A DNA stretch of 64,000 nt from Cordilura impudica (GCA_963682025.1 OY821518.1:146818731-146882730), one strand, 5' to 3'; shown: positions 33,684-46,760, counted from the stretch's first letter. Program-made: numbers and translations. Notes: generated by a model not told the origin, from the sequence alone.

Positions 33684-35184
33684 TATATATATATATGTAT
33701 ATATAGTCTTAAACAAATTGGCTAAATTCCGTTTTTGTCATAGTATCATAAATTAAAGAGATGTTGTGAAATAAAAACTTGTAAAAATATGCGAACGAGA
33801 CCCAAAAAAAGCACATCATATCCTTTTGTAAATAAAATTTTTACAATCATAAATCATTTGTGAATTTCTGTTGGTTGGATCATAAATACACCATAATAGT
33901 AAATGAATGTACATACCGGACTATTTTTAAATAAAAATCAATTAAAATTGTTTTTTCTTTCAGTACAATTTATGATGGTTGTTATTGGCTGTTCTTCATT
34001 TTATTTTGTGTGTTATGGAATCCTTTTTTTTAAGCTTACGTAGCATTATGTAAAAATATATTCCAAAGAGTTGCCATGCTAACGAAAAATATCAATTTGA
34101 AGAATAATTACACAATCTGCAGTTAGCAACAAACTGGTCCTTTTAAACGGGAAACATGTTTTATCCTTTTTAATTTAATTGGCAGATATCAAGTAATATT
34201 TATTATTTTTCTTTTATTGATACCTACGAAAAGTGGTTGTGCTGAAAATATGTTTGTTAGCAATTATTTTTCTTGTGATGTACCGTTGCCAGACTTAATA
34301 AATATTATAACTACAGATGTTGGAAAAATCCGACCTAAGCATTGTATAAAAAATTAACTGAAATATATTCCATTAAATAAATGAAATAAAACTAATTTAT
34401 TAGCGATATTAATGTAGAGAAAGCTAAAAATTGGAAAAAAGTCAGCTAGTTCGTATTAAGTCGCATATAAAGGGGGGAAACATCCCTCATGTTCTTTACT
34501 TTCAAATGTTTGAGTTATATATAATTGATTAAGTAATAGGCAGAAGGATGCTGAATTTAGCGCTGTCTTTAATTTTTTTTTTTCAATATTTCTCTTATTA
34601 TTAGAAAATATTTACATGATCGTAAAACGAACAATAAAAAACTAATTATAAAAAACAACTTTGACTACCTGTTCAAAATTTTAATTAAGAACTAATTTCA
34701 GTTTATAACAAGTGTTTTTATAATCACTTTGTACTAAAGATATAGAAAACAGAGAACATAATCCACAAATTTTGAAGTCAAGAAAAAAAAAATATAATAA
34801 TTTACTGTCTTTGGCAATCCTAAATATAATTGCAATTTTTGGTGGTTTGTAAATAAAATGTTTTTAGTTACATATATGTACATGTAGGCAATTTTTTCAC
34901 CAATATATGATGTTTTTGTATTTTAACATATTTTTGATCACATAAATATATTCCATTAATAAATAGACTCAAAAAAAAAAAAAAAAATAAATAATTAAAC
35001 ATATACATACATTCTTAAATATATAAATCAATGGGAAACGAGAAACATTGAATGTGATTAAGGTCGATCAAAAATGAAACCATCAAAAGCAGCAAACTGC
35101 ATACTAAAATCTAAAGATTATAAAAACATTTAAAATTATAAAAATTATAAAAACATTTAACTTTTTTTTAGATATTAATATATA
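33361..35184. other. A+T-rich stretch, no gene seen
   Basis: Contains a (TA)n microsatellite at about 33646-33698 and a short poly-A run near 34972-34988. No coding signal. Confidence 0.4.
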
Positions 35185-35559
35185 CCAGTAGATTCCAGCA
35201 CTCGAAATTCGAGTGAAAAATCTAGGATATTTAATTTTTTCATTTAATAAAGATCCTAAAGGTATGCTTCACAATTCAACTCATTTTTAATGAAGAAAAC
35301 AAATTCAACATATTAACACAAACACATTAACAAATTTAATAAACACACACATAGCATTGTATAATTTTATGTATCTGTTAGTAGCAACTTTAAACGATCG
35401 TAACTCCAAAAAATATTCAAGACGATTAAAATCTGTAAATCTGGGTATCAGCTAAAAAGAAATACCTTTCAAATGATAATTTTTTTTTGTCAAAATCGGG
35501 GTAAAACTGTGAAACTTAAATCGGTCACAAGAAATCACCTTGCCTATTAATATTATAGA
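35185..35559 (-). mobile_element. Non-autonomous Helitron, family C, copy 2
   Basis: 375 bp with the same structure as 21416-21782: minus-strand start TCTATAATATTAATAGGC after an A, end CTGG before a T, and palindrome CACTCGAATTTCGAGTG just inside the 3' end. Internal words such as GGTATTTCTTTTTAGC are shared. Confidence 0.82.
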
Positions 35560-36239
35560 TTTGCACTCTATAATGACATAGAACAACAAATTCATACTAT
35601 TATAGAAACAACAACAATATCTAATCATCAAATGAAGAACGAGTAAAAAACAAATGCAGAAAAATAGGAAAAATCCATAAAATTAAAGGCGCTGAAATTA
35701 TTTCTGAGGGATACTATTTGAATTAACAAATTTGTTTTACTATGGTATTAGTTAATTTATTAGTTTATATTAAATTCGTAGCTTCAAAGCTCAAAATATT
35801 GTGAAATATAATAATGTACATTTACAAAGTTTCGTTGCAAAATAAGATGATATAAATTCCATAAATGAAGACATAACAGTCGGAGGACGTCCGCAATAAT
35901 ATTCGGTGTTTAAAAAAAAAAAATAAATACATTGAAGTGTCTATTAAGGTTCTGAAGTTCAAAATTAGATTGCGATTGAAATTACAGTCCGTATATAAAT
36001 AATGGATAACATTTAATGAAGCCACACACGAGCCAAGGAACCGTTCCATATAAGAATTATATTAAACGAAATTAAAGTTTCATACATCCCATTTTCTTCT
36101 TTAAATGTGTTGGATTTAAGGTTTTCATATTAAAAGGCTTCGTTTTTAAAAACTCATAAGTAGAAAGAGTCAATTTCAATGTCGAATGAAAATTGAATTT
36201 GATAAGCTCAGACTGTCGATGAACAGATTAAAAAACTAT
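35560..36239. other. A+T-rich stretch, no gene seen
   Basis: No coding signal. The last 100 bp may include the decayed N-terminal part of the Tc1-like copy that follows. Confidence 0.35.
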
Positions 36240-36540
36240 TTTAAAATATGGCTGATGTGGAATCATGGTCTGGACTTCCTTTTCAACTAATGGAGTTGTC
36301 GATTTTTACAAAATAAATGCAGAGTCAAATATACCTCTTCAGAAACTTAATTCGAAGCCGATAAAAGTTTAGTATAATTTAAAGATGATGCCTATGGAGA
36401 TCACAGGCCGACTCAATCGCCAGACTTAAATTCCTTTAAAACCTGTTTTGGAGTTTTGAAGCGAAATGTTGGTGGTCGGAAGTTTTTTAATTAAAATTTT
36501 TTCAGATTTAATCAAATCCATAGCATGCAGGAGGAACAAA
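36240..36540 (+). pseudogene. Tc1-like transposase remnant
   Basis: Plus-strand fragment. Near 36260-36350 it reads GIMVWTSFSTNGVVDFYKIN, matching the MVWGCFS-x-N-G-V segment. After a frame change near 36395 it reads GDHRPTQSPDLNSFKTCFG then LKRNVGGRKFF, matching the third catalytic block, where the usual N-P-I-E is degraded to N-S-F-K. The second catalytic region between them is not readable. Inactive. Confidence 0.65.
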
Positions 36541-36688
36541 GAATAATTGGTTTCAAACAAAAACTTAAACTTAACTTAAACTCTTTATTGTTTTCCACAC
36601 TGTTATGTGTAGAACAAACTTGTTTTTACTGCTTACATCAACAGAAAAAGATCAAGTTTATATTTTATAATGCTTAAATGAGAAGAAG

Positions 36689-38201
36689 AAAGTGGTCGGT
36701 TACCGACACCCGTTTGTTTTTGGCTCATAACTTTTGTCCAATTGTACAATACGTGGACACATGCTGGTGAAGGAATTGATTGTATTCTATTATTGGAAAA
36801 TGTTTACTAAAGCTGTGTTTTGCTTATGTTTTTCTTATTTTTTTAGCACGTGCAATTTGTACACATTAGCAAGACATATGTAAATTTTTCAATTAGAGCA
36901 GGTTCTATTTTGGCATGACAAAGATATGAAAATACAACACTGCTTGTGGCGAAAGAAAAACAGAGTAAATTATAAAGATTAATATTGAAAGAAATATGTA
37001 AAATACATAACTTTATTTTTAACAATAAATTTTTGTAAATTCACAAATTAAATCAGCTGTTGTTTACATTTAGAGGTTATGTCATATGGAAATATATATG
37101 TACGTTTGAACGCAAAAATTATGAATCGTATGTAAAACGCCAATTTGGATACACACACGAAATTACGTATGGATCGTAAAACTGAATTTACATATGGAGA
37201 ATACACATAGTGTAAACACACCTTAACAGTTTAGTTGTCGGCACCCTAATAAAATCCACTGAAATTGGAAGAATATGAATGAAAACGACCAGGGGCCGAA
37301 TCGTCGCATACGTTATCGAAATTTTTCGATCGAAATTATTTTTTTATTTTCTAAAATAAAATACTAAGAGTAATTTTACTCTGTCACAGCTAACGAGTTA
37401 TGGTCCATAGTTAACAGTAAAGGTGAAACGAGGTCTGACGATTGTCCGTCTTATTTGAATAATAAATCAAAATATGGAATTTCGATAGATTTTACTCTAC
37501 ATCGAATGCGACGATTTTCCCCCAGTATTCAAATAAAAAAGCAAATTTATTTATTTTAATGACAATCAATAGCACTTTTCACATTAATAGTCATCAGGAT
37601 GGAGTACGCTGCAGCAGTCGATGTTATTGGCAGCTTTTCCGACAAAAATCCTTTGATTGCTTTAATCATGGCATCACAATCAATCTTCTTTGAAGAAGAC
37701 GATTGTTTTGCGGGTGACCTGGCTAAGAGTATCGAAAAATTTTTTAAAAATAACACTGAAACTAATTATATTTACATCCCTGGTGATATTTTACTATTTG
37801 TCACAAAAAAAGGTTTGCCGACAACCGATTTTAGCAGCCATTTTGAAAAGTGAAAAAAAAAATTTTTGTTGCGAACACGTTCGTGGCGTTTACTGTTGAA
37901 TCACAAAATAGACTAAATTTGTTTCACTAATATTCAATGCACTTATCTTTCCGATTGATTTTCTTCACATTAAAACACTAAGCAAATCATCAATATAATA
38001 CTTCAAAGTTGAATTTCACTGGTAAAAAATATTTTAATTGTAAAATCAAAGCACGTGCGTCGCTTTTCTTCGGTATTCGGTGCAGTAAGAACGTGTTAAT
38101 AAAACGCATTTTTGGCAATTGTCACAATGACGATATGATCCTTCTATGAAAAGCTAAGGCGAGGTGCCGACAACCGACCAGTGTCGGCAACCGACCACTT
38201 T
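36689..38201. mobile_element. Inverted-repeat DNA element of unknown class, 1.5 kb
   Basis: Ends are AAAGTGGTCGGTTACCGACA on the left and, reversed, AAAGTGGTCGGTTGCCGACA on the right. The core word GCCGACAACCGA or its complement recurs inside near 37226, 37818 and 38165, as subterminal and internal repeats. No clean target duplication is visible. The interior has one small open frame (37599-37853) and otherwise decayed sequence. Class unknown; repeated short internal motifs are common in hAT, CACTA and P-like elements. Confidence 0.55.
37599..37853 (+). CDS. Small open frame in the 1.5-kb inverted-repeat element, function unknown
   Basis: 84 codons, with a balanced, protein-like composition unlike most frames in this A+T-rich window. 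It includes VDVIGSFSDKNPLIALIMA and EDDCFAGDLAKSIEKFF. I recognise no domain. The frame ends by running into one of the internal GCCGACAACCGA words, so the last dozen residues may be accidental. It could be an exon of the element's former transposase or a captured fragment, or a chance frame. Confidence 0.25.
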   Translation: MEYAAAVDVIGSFSDKNPLIALIMASQSIFFEEDDCFAGDLAKSIEKFFKNNTETNYIYIPGDILLFVTKKGLPTTDFSSHFEK

Positions 38202-40139
38202 CCCCTAAATATTTTCTTTGAATTACTTTTTTGTAAATTAATCGGAGAAATAAAGCCACTTTTTGCAAATTTTCTTGTGTTGCTTTTGTTCTGCGCAACA
38301 TTGTAAACTCGAACTTTGTTACACAGAATTTTAGTTCGATAAACTAAAATTGGTTTGTTTTAAAATCCCACATAAACTTAAAATCATAGGATTGACAGTC
38401 CCATGAATATAAGATCTTTGAATATAAGATCATTGGAAGATTAGGGATAAACTCCTCGAATGTCGAATTAAAATCTGTTGAAAAAATTTTCGGTTTAAAA
38501 AATATTAACAAAAAATATTTCAGCTCAAAAAGATGACGGGGCCACTTTCAAATTTCAAATAGTTACAAATGAAATGATAAACTTTTATAGAACCTCCTGT
38601 CTAGTGTTGTTGATAACAACAAGTATTTTATTAGCATTTTTTATAAAATACACATTAGTCATGTGCAATCAAAATAGCCTAAAATATTTTGATTGATTAA
38701 ACAATAACGTTCCTTCTCAAAAAAATGTTTTAGTGAAAAATGTTGTACAGAGCAATTAGTTTAGAAGTTTGGTCACAAATGATAAAAAAAAATAATTTTG
38801 TCTTGACTCTATCACACATTACTTTTGAACACTTTGGTAAATATTCATTTGGCACAATATCAAACTTTTAATAATGACAACAACCGGCAGAGTTAACCTG
38901 ATATAGTCTTAGATTTTGTACCATCCTAATATTATGTCGGTTTATTGTACAAAAAATATAAAATAGAAATAAAAACAATATAATATAAAGCGTTGAACCG
39001 TAAAAGCTCATTTAATATTTATTACTAAGAAATCCATCATTGTCAAGTATGTAGATATACATACACACGTCCATACATACATATGTCTGTATAAGAGAAT
39101 TCAATGTTGTACTAATATTGTGAAAATTATATAAAAAGCAGAAAAACATCTATCGAATCAAATAAAAGAGTAGAAAAAAATTATTATTATTATTATATTT
39201 TTTTTTTGAACACAACACAGGAAATAAATAAATTGAAAATAAAAAATAAAAATAAAAACCAAAAACTGTTTTAAAGCTTTAATTATAACATCAAAATTAC
39301 TACAAGCCCATACATATACATACGTATACACATACAAATATAAAATGAAACAGCGAACAATCGAGGTTAAAATCCTGAATGAACAAAGTTAACACATTCT
39401 TTTTTGTGTGTTGTTTTTGTTGGCAGCCTTAAAAATAATGCTCCACTTCATGGCAGATGGCAGTTAAACATTTACATGAGGTAGTGTTGGTGGTAGTAAA
39501 ACATTTATACACGATTCACAAAATCATTACCTACAAGTGATTGCCTTGACGACCGCCAGCAGATGTTACTGATGATGATTACGATGGTGATGTTGATGGC
39601 AATGACGATGACAACAGAGACGATGATGATGAGTAGAGAAACTATGTCTAAAATAGTGACAACGGTTTGTTTTCTTTTTTTTTTAACATTGTTGGCAATA
39701 AGAAAGCCAATGATGCTTCATTTAATGTTTGCCCGTCTGTCTGAGAAGGCCATGCAGGATGCGCGAATTAAGGCGAAATATATTTAGAAGTTTTAATTTA
39801 GCACTAGATGAACTATTTAAATCACATATACTTTATAATATAAAGGGGATTGGGTTATTACAATCTGAAATTAATTTTATCTTTTAGGAAATTAAATTTT
39901 ACATCTTCTCGTTTTGAACATAGTTCTTGAAATAGCTGCTACCTTAGAAAATGTATTCAGTACCAGAACGTATGTTTGAATGACTGTAGATATTGATATA
40001 TAAACATTTTGTTAAAGTCAGACATTTGTTAGTGACTTCTTAGCAATTAATTATAATTTAGCTTTTGAAATAAACTAAATAATAATCTAACCCATAAAAA
40101 CAAAGTTTTTATTAAAACTCTTTCTTTCCTTATGCATAT
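38202..40139. other. A+T-rich stretch, no gene seen
   Basis: Nearly 2 kb without coding motifs. At 39563-39640 an ATG/GATGATG-rich simple tract creates a methionine-rich open frame that I do not regard as a gene. Confidence 0.45.
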
Positions 40140-40740
40140 GAGTTTCGAATATCTCCGTAACTGTGCGTAACTTTGCGTGGGCTATTTTAAAATTAATCTT
40201 CGGTCACAAGTCTATGGACAAAGTTTCAGATCGATCGGATGAGAGGAAGTGAGATTTTAAGCTCTCCGTGACTGTGCGTGACTATGCGTGAATGTGCGTG
40301 ACTATGACAAAGTTAATTTTTTTTCACATTTATTCTATCGTACAATTTTCTGATCTACCGTGTAATGGAAATGGGTTTTAAATCACTACGTGACTGTGCG
40401 TGACTATGCCTGAATGAGCGTGACTATGACAAAGTTAATCTTTTTTCACATCATTCTATCGTCCAATTTTCTGATCTATCGTATAATGGAAATGGGTTTT
40501 AAATCACTCCGTGACTGTGCGTGACTATGCGTGACTGTGTGTGACTAAGTCAAAGTAATCATTTTCACTGCAAGTGTATGGACCAAGTTTCAGATCGATC
40601 GGATGAGGGAAATGACATTTAGATAACTCCGTGACTGTGCGTGACTATGCGTGACTGTGCGTGACTGCTCCAAAATTAATTCGTAGTCACAACAAGACTA
40701 GGGGCCAAGTTTCAGATCAATTTGATAAGGGGGAATGGGG
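40140..40740. repeat. Tandem array, five units of about 120 bp
   Basis: Five head-to-tail units, starting near 40154, 40265, 40388, 40510 and 40628. Each has a GTGACTGTGCGTGACTATGC block, itself made of repeated GTGACTNTGC words, followed by a spacer containing either CAAGTTTCAGATCGATCGG or CAATTTTCTGATCTAYCG. The first and last units are the most diverged. A GACAGACAGATA tail follows at 40750-40780. Probably an expanded internal part of a Helentron-like element, given the family-A start just downstream at 40996. Confidence 0.75.
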
Positions 40741-40995
40741 TTGGCCTACGACAGACAGATATACAGACAGACAGAGAGTATGAGTTTAAAGAAAAAGTTT
40801 AAGAAGGAGTTTAATTTGTAGCATTTCCCACAGAATCTGATTAGGCAAAAAGTTCTAAATTTTAAGTAATTGAAAACACTTCTAAATTTCTTACCACCAA
40901 AGCGTCTTGAATTTTTATATACAATTAAAACAAAACATATTGTCAAACGTTTAATCCTGTTCGGAAGCTTTAATTTTGACAGGGTAGTGTGTTTT

Positions 40996-41495
40996 TTTAT
41001 ACCCACCACACCACTGCGCAGAAGGTATATATATATATATATATCAGTTCGTCATTCCGTTTGTAACGCATCGAAAAGTGAATTTGCGACCACAGAAATT
41101 ATGTATTTCCTTGATCCTTATAACAACTCTTGTCGATAAAGCGATGTCCGTCTCTGTTCGATCGTCGGTCTGTCTGTTGAAATCATGCCAATCACAAAAT
41201 AAACTATTTACTTAAGTTAACATTGTTTGCCATTATTTCGAGCTGGTTGGCGTTTAAAATTGGATAAATCGGGTATAATTGTGCCAATATATGTCCAACA
41301 AAATGGAGACACCTCTAAAAAAAATATTACAAATTCCGGGTGTCTCTTTTAGTATTAAATTAATTAGTTTCTCAAATACTTTTCAATATATTTCTTATAA
41401 ATAGTGCAATAAGTCCAAATATTGATGTAGAGGTAAAACGCATGTTGAGGGTATAAAAAATTTGGCATTACCGAACTTAACACTCTTGTTTTTTC
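40996..41495 (+). mobile_element. Family A Helentron-like element, short copy
   Basis: About 500 bp. It starts TTTTTTTATACCCACCAC with a GCGCAGAAGGTATA hairpin side and a (TA)n tract. It continues with CGTTTGTAACGCATCG and GATAAAGCGATGTCCGTC, words shared with DINE-1/INE-1. It ends at a decayed hairpin (TTGGCATTACCGAA) followed by CTTAACACTCTTGTTTTTT. It has both ends, but lacks the long interior of the 8-kb copy. Confidence 0.7.
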
Positions 41496-41735
41496 ATGTC
41501 AATATTTGGAAACGGTAACATATCCCAAAGCCGTCATAATTAGTCGTTCTGCCTATTTCCATGTAACAACAATTGAGGAACACACTCTATCCTCTTGAAA
41601 CACTGTTAGCTTTTGATACCGCAACCCAAAACTGTCAGAATATTACTTAAGATGAAAATACGGAACACCAGCATTTCGCAGGTTTGCGCACGAAAAAATC
41701 TTAATATATATTTTCATAATAGCTTACATATTTTA

Positions 41736-42330
41736 CTTTAGGATGGACGAATTTTTAGAAAACACCTGAAATAGGCTTTTAAAACAATCGTGCAGATTTA
41801 ACGCTAAAGTTTCTACGCACACGGATTCCCTGGATATTAATAAGAATCCCAAACTCTCTCGTGGAGAAAACAGCTCAATAAACCAATTGCTCGCAGTCTT
41901 TCGCGAGAAAGTGTAAAAGAACGCATGATTCAAATCGTTCAAAGTAAGGAAGTCGCCGGATCGAAACTTTAAGAATAATATCGGGTCAAAAAAACGTGCT
42001 TAAACATATGTACCTGGCGATTTCTCACTAGGAGAGTATTTTTGCCTAGCCGATCCTAGAGCAAATATTCTTGAACCATTAAAGACAAAAAAGAAAATTA
42101 AGTTGCAATGTTATTTGTTGTTATGGGGATAAAATCAGATCATGAGTGACAAAGGGGACTGGCATCTTTTTGTTACAGTAATTTGGCTGTTGAATAGTAC
42201 AAAACAAATGATGTCAATTTCACACAATTTTGCTAGAATATGGTCTGTGTCCAGACACTGCAAGTATTATAAAAGCGCTTATGGAGGTATTACGAAAAAT
42301 CTTCAATTTTGCATACAAAGCAAATAATTT
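41736..42330 (+). pseudogene. Possible Tc1/mariner-type transposase remnant
   Basis: Weak plus-strand signal. Near 41840-41940 frames read INKNPKLSR and, after shifts, a Q-S-I-A-R-S-L-S-R-E-S-V-K pattern like a mariner/Tc helix-turn-helix. Near 42145-42320 an open frame reads DKGDWHLFVTVIWLLNS and HNFARIWSVSRHCKY, resembling the P-P-x-S-P-D-x-N-P-L-D-F-x-x-W-S region of these proteins. The catalytic aspartates are not preserved, so this is a tentative call. Confidence 0.35.
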
Positions 42331-43075
42331 TTTAAAATCTATATATCTTTTTAAGGTTAATTTAAAAAAAAATTCCATGAATTAACTACAATTTTTATTA
42401 AAATCGGTTATTTCGTTCAAAAGTTATTGCGATTTATTTACTTTCCAATTTTTATGTACGAAGTCCTTAAATTAATTTTTTTATTTGTATTTTATTTTAT
42501 TGTTTTTATTAGGATACATATGTATGTATTTTAATGTTACAATATGAAAACAAAAAATCTCAAAAGCTGTTTTAATTTGCTATAAATGGGAATTATGATA
42601 AATTTTATAATAACACGAAAGTAAAAGATAAGTAAAAAAAAAAAAAAATGTAGATTTATAATAAATTAAGTAATGACGAGGGTTAGATTAACAATAATAA
42701 AAGAAGTAGCAAATATCGGAAGAAAATAGATACTTAAACATAACAATAGATTGAAAATATTGACAATGTAATTCTAAAAATACATACACTTTCTTTTATG
42801 CGATTGAAATCGATTTCGATATCAAATCGATTTGAAGTCAATAAATGGTATCATATGTTTATTTATGCTGTGTTTTATCTTGGATTTGGAGTTGGATTTT
42901 TGCTATTGGACACCAGAATTTTTTTTACACAGATATAGCATGGTCTTGGAACAAATGTGGAAATTAAAAATGATCCAAATTTGTCGCACCTTTGTCGAAA
43001 ATCCGAAATAGTTTTGAATATGAATAATTTCTATCATAAACGTGATTATTTTGAAGTTAATTAATTTTTATTTTT
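42331..43075. other. A+T-rich stretch, no gene seen
   Basis: Nothing recognised. Confidence 0.4.
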
Positions 43076-43720
43076 TAATGTAGTCTCACACTGCCCACTG
43101 TTTCTCCAATTTTGTATTCCGTTACATATACATATTACGTTCATCTCAAACACTTAAAAATTGGCTTTTGTTTCAGCAACGATCTTATCCTTTTCTTTAT
43201 AATTTGGAAACAGAATCTAGTCGCTGAGGTTTAACCTTGAAAATATTTCGGATAAGTAAACAATACTTGAAATCGCATGTGCATGCCCGCTTTGTCATAA
43301 TGTAAAGGAACTTTATTGCAGCTAATTTCCGTTGTTTTTCTTCTAATCGTCATTGAAGTGATGCAGTACGTTGCAATAACGTCCGCTTTACGAATTTTTC
43401 CCTTTTCAAGACAATCAAAAGTTGTAATGCTGCGTGCAACTGAAAAACTGTCACCATGACCTTATTGGACGACAGACCTACGTTGGATAAAACCAGTGCT
43501 TCGACTGTTGCTTGGGTCTTTTTTGATGGATCTATGTTTCTATGCCAAAATATGTCCATATTGAAGTTGAATATCGTTTTTCTTTGTGTGTAGTTGCGTA
43601 AAGTACAGCTTCCAAATGTTCCTTCAGAATATAATTTGGATGTGTAATATCTCAGTTAAAACAAGCAACTTTAGTTGGCGGTCATTACAAACAATATCAT
43701 TAATTTTGTTAACATTTCTT
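43076..43720 (-). pseudogene. Mariner transposase remnant, old
   Basis: Minus-strand decayed mariner. An open frame at 43559-43350 reads WHRNIDPSKKTQATVEA then GLSSNKVMVTVFQLHAA, matching the mariner segment H-x-x-P-E-x-K-K-Q-S and K-V-M-x-T-V-F-W-D. After a shift, ITTFDCLEKGK matches I-x-x-F-D-Y-L-E-K-G. Near 43130-43090, GIQKLEKQWA matches the C-terminal G-I-x-x-L-x-x-R-W. The catalytic QDN block is not recognisable. More decayed than the mariner at 17124-18371. Confidence 0.5.
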
Positions 43721-45109
43721 CCATTCGACATCCCCACTAAGCTCATAGCAATCGGTTGTACTATTTACCACGCATAAACTCATTCATCTAATTTTAAACA
43801 GACTTAAAGCCTGGTAAAGATGTGACATGAAGTTCCTTTAATTTGTCTTTGATTTCTTTCGGTATTTTTACTTTTAAATGAAAGTGTTTAATCAATGCAT
43901 TAAAATCATTTTATTCCATTTACCGAAAATAAAAATGTTAATTTCTTCAAAAGATTGTAAAACTAAAACCAACAGGCTAAAAATTTCAGATCAGAGATGG
44001 TTTCTGTCAGAAAGAAACTTGTTTAAAAAATTTCGAACTCCTTTTCAGCATGCCCTCGTGTACTTTAATGCGAATATTTTATTATTTTTAAAACTAGACG
44101 ACAATGTATTTATAATGTTTGTTTTGGTGAAGTTAATTTTGCCCCACTACTTATCTACTTGAAACATATTTTTTTCTCTACATTTTTAAACTTTTTTTTT
44201 TAAATATTCTACTTCTTAATTTTATTATTACATGTCGGTTTTTTGTGGTCGGTTTATTTTTTCTGATGCACTAGTTGTGTATTTTTATTCTATTGTCTGG
44301 TCATTTTGTTGGCAGGATTTTGTGTTTACCATTGGGGAGATTGTAAAACTTTTTCCACAAAAAGGACATTTTCATTTGTAAAAAGTAAAAAACAAACTAA
44401 ATTAAAGCTTTTCTTCATCGCCTTGTGTTGGGGAGAGCGGTTGAATGAAATTTATGTATATCCGGCTAACAAACATTGTCACCACAAAAATTTTTGTTAA
44501 GAAATTCCCAAAAGATGTTATCGTACAACATATAAAATTAAAAAAAATAAAATAAAATTCAGTAGAGTAAAGTATATTCAGTAGACCATAGATGTTTAGA
44601 AAAAGATGAACTAAATAAGTATGACGACTGGATGGTTCTCGTACTGAAATGCTTATAATACAAAATGTGCAGAACAGCAAACAAAATTAAAAAAAAAAAA
44701 AAATACTAAAGAATGAAGCAGTAATTCAAATAAAAATTTAATTCAATAAATTTATTTCCATTTTTTTTTCTCGTTCAATTATCGTACCACCAAACAAAAA
44801 GCAATGTGATTTAACATTAAATGTATACTCACACACACGCACACACAAACGCATACATACAAAAGAGTACAAAAATAGTCAAGGTTGTGTCAACAATATG
44901 ATTGTTTTGAAATAGTGTTGCCAACAAAGTTTTATCAACGTTTTATTTCCGTTTCCTCTTGACACTTTCAATATATATTTGATTTGTACATCAACTTGAA
45001 GACATAAACTTTAGGACGTTTAAACTTTAGTAATTGTTTTCGTTGCACCATTAGATGGTGTTCAAATCGTCAGTAAGAATGGAGCATTGCTAGGTATGAG
45101 AATGAATAT
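43721..45109. other. A+T-rich stretch, no gene seen
   Basis: Short open frames (43878-44162, 44306-44500) show no motif. A CA-rich tract lies near 44829-44855. Confidence 0.4.
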
Positions 45110-45480
45110 GAAACCTAAGATATTTGATATATAAGCTTTTATAGGTTATAGGAGGACACTTGAAATTGGTGAAAATCGGTGCATATTCAGACCTAATCCC
45201 AAAACAAATGACTCTTATGAGATCGACTAAAATTGTAATAAGTTCCAATTTTCATAGGACAATTATTAATCAGCTGCTTCCCGATCTTTACTTAAATCTA
45301 TTAAAAAACTAAAATAATCCACAGATTTTATGTCTTTTATATGTTTTTACAAAAAATATATGACTTTACTAAATATGGTTAGGATCGGTCCATTTTTCAG
45401 TTTAGTCCACATATAAATATATACGAGATTTTTCACATGTGGAGGCGAAAAAATCCATAACAATCGCACTCAAATTTACA
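45110..45480 (+). mobile_element. Family B Helentron-like element, internal fragment
   Basis: Plus-orientation piece with family-B words: GGTGAAAATCGGTGCATATT, CAGCTGCTTCCCGATCTTTA, TTAGGATCGGTCCATTTTT. Both ends are missing; it is more diverged than the copies at 47.8 and 60-62 kb. Confidence 0.6.
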
Positions 45481-45699
45481 TTTTTAATTAATTCTTTAGC
45501 AAAACTTACAAATTTCTTACATATTACGAAAACTTATTTCACAACTTTGGCTTTGCCTTAAATTCGTATCTAAAGTATTATTATAAATTTTTAAGAAAAG
45601 TGAAAGGTCTAAACAAAAGTTTTAAAGCTGAAGGAAAACTATTTACAAAAAACTTAAATATTAAAAGAAAAATGGAATACAATAATAACAAGCATTAAT

Positions 45700-46760
45700 T
45701 GATATTATTATTTAATATAAAATGATATAGACTTCGAACAAATAAAGTTAATAAAGGTTAGAGGTTAGTGGATTTTCAGATAAGCTACAATTTTACATAA
45801 AACAAGTGGTTGTTTTTGCAATAACTTCAGAGAAAATACGAGTATTACTGAGTAGAAAAGTGCCATGGTAACTTAAGAAGCATTTTTAGAATTTAGTTTT
45901 TCGCTATTTGAAGGTGTGCTAAATGAGTTCTTCCACAATTTTCTCATAGATGAGTATTGCCTGAAAAATTACTTCAACTATTTGAATTATCTATTTATAA
46001 GTGGATATAATATTTTTTTATATTTATCAACTTTATCGGTAATGTGAGTTATTTGAGAGCTAAATGTTAATTTTCTATCTAAACAAATGCCTAGATATTT
46101 TATATTATTTGACCAATTTATACTGTTCCCCGAAATAATTAGACTATCATTGGGTAAATAACAAGGTTTTCTTTTTCTTGTGAAAAAGATGGCTTGCTTC
46201 TTATTCGAATTTGGTGTAGTACTCTGCCAATCGGCCTAGTGAATATTAAACTTCAGCCAGAATGTTCGAACTTAATTCATGTGGGATATTAATTGGAAGA
46301 TCAACTGCATAAGCTGGACTAATTGTGGGCCAGTCAGCAAGGAATATATTGTAAAGAACTGAACCTATCTGTCTTTTAGAAAATTTCTCATCAACTGAAT
46401 AAGGAACATTGGGAAGTTAAACTGAATAAGCTTATATATTAGAACATATTGCCATACCGACTCGAACGCTTTTTCAATATCTAGTAAGACGAGGGCTGTA
46501 GATTTTCCCACAAACTGGCCTTGCTTAACGTTTTTACAGATTATTTTAACCTGATGAATATATGAATGCGAACTCCTAAAGCCAAATTGTTCGTCAGCTA
46601 AAATGCGGTTATTGGGAAATTCTGCAAGTTTTGTACTTATTATCTTCTTCAAAATTTTTCCTAGACTATTGAATAGAATTATTGGTCTATAGTATTCTAG
46701 TATATTACACGTTTTACCTGGTTTAGATATAGGAATGACCTTTGCTATTTTCCACATGTT
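45700..46760 (-). pseudogene. Jockey-clade LINE reverse transcriptase remnant
   Basis: Minus-strand RT of a jockey-type LINE. The open part (46757-46365) begins WKIAKVIPISKPGKTC and includes EYYRPIILFNSLGKILKKII, ADEQFGFRSSHSYIHQV and ALVLLDIEKAFESVWQYVLI, the first catalytic aspartate block. Downstream of the stop, frames continue with LYNIFLADWPTISPAYAVD (the AYADD box mutated to AYAVD), then YKNIISTYK in the thumb. The endonuclease and ORF1 are missing and the 5' break is near 46770. Inactive. Confidence 0.78.

Noticed and set aside
37050..37215. Possible second MITE with an AACACACCTTAACAG end
   Set aside because: I could find only one end; no inverted partner or flanking duplication is visible.
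39563..39787. Methionine-rich open frame of 74 codons
   Set aside because: It is created by a GATGATG/ATGACGATG simple tract; shifted by one frame it is aspartate-rich. No motif and no support from context.
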